Below, one piece after another: positions 6,582 to 9,217 of a stretch of 9,217 bases of DNA. The position numbers and the translations under genes are program-made. Where the stretch lies: assembly GCA_937898375.1 (NCBI GenBank), contig CALEJX010000490.1, positions 1-9,217 on the forward strand, given 5' to 3'. Each line of letters begins with the position of its first letter. Position 1 is the stretch's first letter. Origin of the DNA: an uncultured Ruminococcus sp. GTDB lineage: Bacteria; Bacillota; Clostridia; Oscillospirales; Ruminococcaceae. Below the pieces are notes generated by a model, which was not told the origin of the DNA, did no database searches, and saw only the letters and a list, made by a program, of their open reading frames with translations.

Positions 6582-7172
6582 TTATTTTTCCTCCTTTGTA
6601 AGTCTTGCAAGCCGTGGATAAGCGAAAATATCGCCCTTATCGCTTATGAAAAACAGGTCTATGCCGCATGGATATTCGCAGGCAAGCTGCTGTTTTATTT
6701 CAAGAATGGTCTTTATATACTTGCTCGTTTTACCATTGTAAGCACCCTTTATTCCAGGGGACACAACTGTGATATCTTCGTTTCCCTCAAAGCTGTGACA
6801 GCTTATTATGATAGTTGCAGACTTGTGAGGGTCAGGCAGAGTGCCTTTTTTAGCCTTTTCAAAGATCGTTTTGATAGTTTCATAGTTAAGCTCTGAGGTA
6901 AGAAAAATATAATCTGCGTTTTCTATATCCGTCTGCTTTGAAAGGGTCAGACCTGCAAGTGTGTCTGCAAGAGTGGTGTTTTTCTCAACATACATTTCAG
7001 CACCATTGTCAAGAAATGTGCAGCCAAGGGCTGTGAGAAAGGCATTTTCAGGGAAGCTGTTTTTGAGCTTGTCAATGCTCTCTATGGTCATAGGCTTAGC
7101 AATGGCGTCAAGAAGCTTTCTGAAAACAAACTGCGTGTCAAACACGAAATCAAAATCAAATGCTTTTTCCAT
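6582..7172 (-). CDS. phnH: C-P lyase core subunit PhnH
   Basis: A 196-aa subunit of the C-P lyase core (E. coli 194 aa). The fold is known to resemble PLP-dependent transferases but without the cofactor, and the protein is needed for coupling the phosphonate to ribose. The N-terminus, with FVFDTQFVFRKLLDAIAKP at about residues 9-27, matches the family start, and CGIDLFFISDKGDIFAYPR lies near the C-terminus. It abuts its neighbours on both sides with no spacer: the phnG stop at 7173-7175, and the phnI start at 6579-6581. The ribosome binding site (GGGGGA within the end of phnG) is weaker than for other genes in the operon, so translation probably depends on coupling to phnG. Confidence 0.93.
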   Translation of the reverse strand: MEKAFDFDFVFDTQFVFRKLLDAIAKPMTIESIDKLKNSFPENAFLTALGCTFLDNGAEMYVEKNTTLADTLAGLTLSKQTDIENADYIFLTSELNYETIKTIFEKAKKGTLPDPHKSATIIISCHSFEGNEDITVVSPGIKGAYNGKTSKYIKTILEIKQQLACEYPCGIDLFFISDKGDIFAYPRLARLTKEEK

Positions 7173-7607
7173 TTATATTTCCCCCATTGTGTGAAAGTCA
7201 ACCTTGGATTTAAGTATCTCGCCGTTGAGTTTTCTGCGTTCGTTAGCCTGCTCGATACCGAGCTTTACAATAAAGGCGTTAAGCTCGTCACATTCTTTAA
7301 GTCCTGCTGTTATTGCGGCGTCGATAACGGCGCAGTTCTGTGCCTTTTCAAAATCGTCGCCCATGATAACAGAAATACCGATAACTCCGCCGATATCAAC
7401 TGTACATTCACAGCAGAGTATCTCCCCAAGATAAAAGATACTGCCGCCCACAGGCTCACGCATTTTTATCATAGTCAGTGTTTTCTGCGGTGCTTTCACG
7501 ATCTTCACGTCATATTTGTCTGATATAAGCTTTGCCGCAGCCTCAACTTCGCTTCTGTCAGCATTGCTGAGTATAGCTGTACATTCGCTTCTTGACAGCT
7601 TTGTCAT
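7173..7607 (-). CDS. phnG: C-P lyase core subunit PhnG
   Basis: A 144-aa subunit (E. coli 150 aa) and the first gene of the operon. It is part of the PhnGHIJ core and is required together with PhnH, PhnI and PhnL for synthesis of ribose 1-phosphonate 5-triphosphate. Recognisable segments are KMREPVGGSIFYLGEILCCE (48-67), the family's strongest signature, then VDIGGVIGISVIMGDD and AVIDAAITAGL. The ATG at 7607 is preceded by AAGGAGG with an 8-nt spacer. A good promoter lies about 34 nt upstream of the ATG, leaving a short leader. No phnF-type regulator is seen next to it. Confidence 0.94.
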   Translation of the reverse strand: MTKLSRSECTAILSNADRSEVEAAAKLISDKYDVKIVKAPQKTLTMIKMREPVGGSIFYLGEILCCECTVDIGGVIGISVIMGDDFEKAQNCAVIDAAITAGLKECDELNAFIVKLGIEQANERRKLNGEILKSKVDFHTMGEI

Positions 7608-7640
7608 AGATCATTCCTCCTTAATTTATCTGACAACAAG

Positions 7641-7669
7641 AGTATACCATTTTGCCGTCACCGCAACAA
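7641..7669 (-). promoter_or_regulatory. Promoter of the phnG-to-PHP operon (extended -10)
   Basis: On the minus strand the -10 is TATACT (7641-7646) with TGG just before it (7647-7649), giving an extended -10. A partial -35, TTGTTG (7664-7669), stands 17 nt upstream. The start of transcription would fall near 7634, about 27 nt before the phnG ATG. The -35 is weak (three of six), as expected for a promoter that needs an activator or relies on the extended -10. Confidence 0.6.
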
Positions 7670-7691
7670 TCATGTTAGGGTAAATGATTGT
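7666..7691 (-). promoter_or_regulatory. Candidate operator: 26-bp interrupted palindrome at the phn promoter
   Basis: Perfect 8-bp inverted repeats, ACAATCAT and ATGATTGT, are separated by 10 nt. The promoter-proximal arm overlaps the -35 by four bases. The size and position suit a dimeric repressor or activator. The bound protein is unknown; no regulator gene is in the window. The same stretch also contains TTTAC repeats that could instead be a PhoP site. Confidence 0.4.
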
Positions 7692-7713
7692 AAAGCTTAT
7701 TTTTCAAAGTAAA
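7679..7713 (-). promoter_or_regulatory. Candidate PhoP box (TTTAC direct repeats) upstream of the phn promoter
   Basis: On the minus strand TTTACT (7708-7713), TTTACA (7689-7694) and TTTACC (7679-7684) occur in the same orientation. The last two are 4 nt apart, close to the spacing of the TT(A/C/T)ACA-type tandem PhoP sites of Bacillus. They lie just upstream of the -35, where an activator would bind. Phosphate-starvation control is common for C-P lyase operons, but the sequence match is short and the region is AT-rich. Confidence 0.3.
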
Positions 7714-7813
7714 TATAACGCCTTAAAAACTCTGCTATTTTATACGCCCTTACCTGAACTTTATTTTTCATCAATAAGTTTACGCTGCTTTATATGCTTT
7801 TTACCAAAATGGG

Positions 7814-7846
7814 CAAAAAATAAGACAGCCGTTTTACCGACTGTCT
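7814..7846 (-). terminator. Intrinsic terminator after the DUF1294 gene
   Basis: On the minus strand a 9-bp stem (AGACAGTCG with CGGCTGTCT, one G-T pair; arms 7838-7846 and 7823-7831) closes a 6-nt loop and is followed by TATTTTTT. It starts 11 nt after the DUF1294 stop. The T-tract lies only on the minus-strand side, so it terminates that gene and insulates the phn promoter from upstream transcription. Confidence 0.85.
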
Positions 7847-7857
7847 AAAAAAATATT

Positions 7858-8124
7858 TTATCCTGCAATGACTTTGTATATGATAAACGCCCATAGTGCA
7901 AGAGAAATTATCATCACCATGTAAAAATACCAGTGCTTTGTTTTGTGGCGGAAAAACTCCATGCCAAGAAATCCTCCCACAAAGCCGCCAAGCAGGCTTA
8001 GACCAAGGAGCGTTTTCTTAGGTATCCGCCACTTGTGCGCCCTTGCCTTGTGCTTGTCTGCACCAAAAAGAATGAATGTCACAAGGCTCATTGCGGCAAG
8101 ATATATTATAATGTATTTCAGCAT
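7858..8124 (-). CDS. DUF1294 family small membrane protein
   Basis: An 88-aa protein matching the DUF1294 pattern: FGADKHKA (20-27), WRIPKKTL (32-39), the glycine-rich LGGFVGGFLGM (45-55), and FRHKTKH (58-64). It has hydrophobic segments at about residues 4-20, 39-57 and 66-86, so it is probably an integral membrane protein with a basic loop between the first two. The biochemical function of the family is unknown. GAGG lies 9 nt before the ATG. It sits 59 nt after purL with a hairpin in the gap and has its own strong terminator, so it is a separate small unit, perhaps fed by read-through from purL. Nothing links it functionally to the phosphonate genes except position. Confidence 0.85.
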   Translation of the reverse strand: MLKYIIIYLAAMSLVTFILFGADKHKARAHKWRIPKKTLLGLSLLGGFVGGFLGMEFFRHKTKHWYFYMVMIISLALWAFIIYKVIAG

Positions 8125-8136
8125 ATCTTTGTCCTC

Positions 8137-8168
8137 ATATAAACAAAGGGCGGAAAAGCTCCGCCCTT
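8137..8168 (-). terminator. Probable intrinsic terminator after purL
   Basis: A perfect 9-bp GC-rich stem (AAGGGCGGA with TCCGCCCTT; arms 8160-8168 and 8146-8154) with a 5-nt loop is followed on the minus strand by TGTTTATAT. It lies 15 nt after the purL stop. The T-tract is interrupted, so termination may be partial and may let some transcription through to the DUF1294 gene. Confidence 0.65.
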
Positions 8169-8183
8169 GTATTTTGCTTGTTA

Positions 8184-9217
8184 TTACTTGAAGTAAGCTA
8201 CGCCGCTTTCAAATATCTTCTGATCCTTTTCGCCAGGAACGTTCTTTGATACACAGCAGCCTTTACGCTCTGAGTGACCCATTTTACCAAGAACACGTCC
8301 GTTAGGCGAGGTGATGCCCTCGATAGCCTGGAATGATGTGTTAGGGTTGCAATGAATGTCAAATGTAGGCTCCCCGTCAAAATCAACATACTGTGTAGCG
8401 ATCTGTCCGTTTGCAGCAAGCTGTGCGATCTCCTCTGCTGTTGCAACGAAACGTCCCTCGCCGTGTGAGATAGCCACGCTGTGGATATCGCCTACCTCGC
8501 AGCCTGCAAGCCATGGTGACTTGGTGGAAGCTATTCTTGTGTTTACCATTTTAGACTGATGTCTTGCAATGGTGTTGAATGTCAGTGTAGGGGAGTCATC
8601 TCTCATATCTCTTATCTCGCCGTATGGTACAAGACCAAGCTTGATAAGTGCCTGGAAGCCATTGCAGATACCAAGCATAAGACCGTCTCTGTTCTTGAGC
8701 AGGTCATGTATAGCGTCTGTAAGTCTTGGATTTCTCAGGAATGATACGATGAACTTGCCTGAGCCGTCAGGCTCGTCGCCGCCGCTGAATCCGCCTGGGA
8801 GCATTACTATCTGTGACTCTTTTATCTTCTTCTCCATTGTGTCAACAGACTCTTTGATAGCCTGTTCTGTAAGGTTTCTTATAACGAAGATGTCAGCCTC
8901 AGCGCCTGCCTTTTCAAAGGCTCTTGCTGTATCGTATTCGCAGTTTGTGCCAGGGAATACAGGGATAAGTACCTTTGGCTTTGCAACCTTGATTGTAGGT
9001 GCAACTCTCTTGTCTGCCTTGTAGCTGTACTTTTCAGGCTTCTCAGCAGGCTCTTTTACATGAACAGGATATACAGGCTCAAGCTTGCCCTCCCAAATGG
9101 TCTGGAGCTTGTCAAGGCTTATTGTATAATTGTCAGATTTGATCTCATAGCTTTCTGTTGTTTCACCGATAACTCTCTCGTCAGTGTCAGCGTCCTCTGC
9201 AAGCTCGATAACAAATG
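8184..9217 (-). CDS. purL: Phosphoribosylformylglycinamidine synthase, C-terminal glutamine amidotransferase part (N-terminus outside the window)
   Basis: The fourth step of purine synthesis: FGAR, glutamine and ATP give FGAM. The frame is open from the right edge to the stop at 8184, leaving 344 codons in view plus two bases. This is roughly the last quarter of the single-chain clostridial enzyme, which has about 1,200-1,260 residues. The visible part starts with the end of the synthase region, then a linker. The class I glutamine amidotransferase domain runs from VLIPVFPGTNCEYDTARAF. PGGFSGGDEPDGSGKF is a hallmark of this PurL type. The nucleophile Cys is in GICNGFQ (codon 8664-8666), and the catalytic His and Glu are in MGHSERKG. 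An internal ATG at 8837 is not the start, because it falls inside the amidotransferase domain and the frame continues upstream with conserved sequence. There is no sign of frameshift. Confidence 0.95.
   Translation of the reverse strand, partial: FVIELAEDADTDERVIGETTESYEIKSDNYTISLDKLQTIWEGKLEPVYPVHVKEPAEKPEKYSYKADKRVAPTIKVAKPKVLIPVFPGTNCEYDTARAFEKAGAEADIFVIRNLTEQAIKESVDTMEKKIKESQIVMLPGGFSGGDEPDGSGKFIVSFLRNPRLTDAIHDLLKNRDGLMLGICNGFQALIKLGLVPYGEIRDMRDDSPTLTFNTIARHQSKMVNTRIASTKSPWLAGCEVGDIHSVAISHGEGRFVATAEEIAQLAANGQIATQYVDFDGEPTFDIHCNPNTSFQAIEGITSPNGRVLGKMGHSERKGCCVSKNVPGEKDQKIFESGVAYFK

Noticed and set aside
6510..6896. 128-codon open frame on the plus strand
   Set aside because: It lies antisense across phnI and phnH, which are clearly coding. 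It has no ribosome binding site and resembles no known family, so it is a shadow frame.
7714..7748. Near-repeats GGCGTTATA and GGCGTATA (minus strand) in the phn control region, with TATAAA-like second promoter
   Set aside because: The repeats are short and imperfect in an AT-rich stretch. No -35 match stands at the right distance, so chance is the simplest explanation.
7823..7846. The hairpin read as a plus-strand terminator or riboswitch element for the phn operon
   Set aside because: No plus-strand gene ends here, and the T-tract follows the stem only on the minus strand. The hairpin lies upstream of the inferred phn transcription start, so it is not in the phn leader.
8184..8837. A separate 217-residue gene starting at ATG 8837 (a stand-alone PurQ-like protein)
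   Set aside because: The frame continues upstream without a stop to the window edge, and the upstream codons encode the start of the amidotransferase domain. This is the end of a single-chain purL.
8569..9024. 151-codon open frame on the plus strand
   Set aside because: It is antisense to conserved purL codons and shows no protein-like features of its own.

Overview
The window looks like a piece of a Clostridia chromosome, probably Ruminococcus/Oscillospiraceae or Lachnospiraceae-like. The evidence is moderate-to-low GC, strong AGGAGG ribosome binding sites, the single-chain clostridial form of PurL and a Firmicutes-style lipoprotein binding protein. The genus is inference. Every gene that can be supported lies on the minus strand, so transcription runs from high to low coordinates.

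Layout in transcription order. (1) 9217-8184: the C-terminal part of purL (FGAM synthase), including its glutamine amidotransferase domain. The gene runs in from outside the window and is followed by a hairpin terminator (8137-8168). (2) 8124-7858: a small DUF1294 membrane protein of unknown function, followed by a strong intrinsic terminator (7814-7846). (3) 7857-7608: a control region with an extended -10 promoter, a 26-bp interrupted palindrome touching the -35, and TTTAC repeats that could be a PhoP box. (4) 7607-1120: a compact carbon-phosphorus lyase operon, phnG-phnH-phnI-phnJ-phnK-phnM-phnL followed by a PHP-domain phosphoesterase. Gaps range from a 14-nt overlap to 14 nt. (5) 1119-1011: a 109-nt gap holding a second good promoter. 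(6) 1010-1: a lipoprotein solute-binding protein of the 2-aminoethylphosphonate type, cut by the window edge.

How the genes work together. The binding protein probably captures a phosphonate and hands it to a permease and ATPase encoded beyond the left edge. PhnI with PhnG, PhnH and PhnL joins the phosphonate to the ribose of ATP. PhnM removes pyrophosphate. PhnJ, a radical-SAM Fe-S enzyme, cleaves the C-P bond and leaves 5-phosphoribosyl 1,2-cyclic phosphate. In the enteric operon PhnP and PhnN finish the job, but neither is present here. The PHP protein is the natural candidate to open the cyclic phosphate and dephosphorylate it to ribose 5-phosphate plus phosphate, as described for an Eggerthella lenta homologue. 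PhnK is an ABC-type ATPase that docks on the core complex; here it carries an uncommon four-cysteine insertion.

No RNA genes, mobile elements, CRISPR arrays or pseudogenes were seen. The system is a known one, and the points of interest are its variant composition, the PhnK cysteine insertion and the control region.
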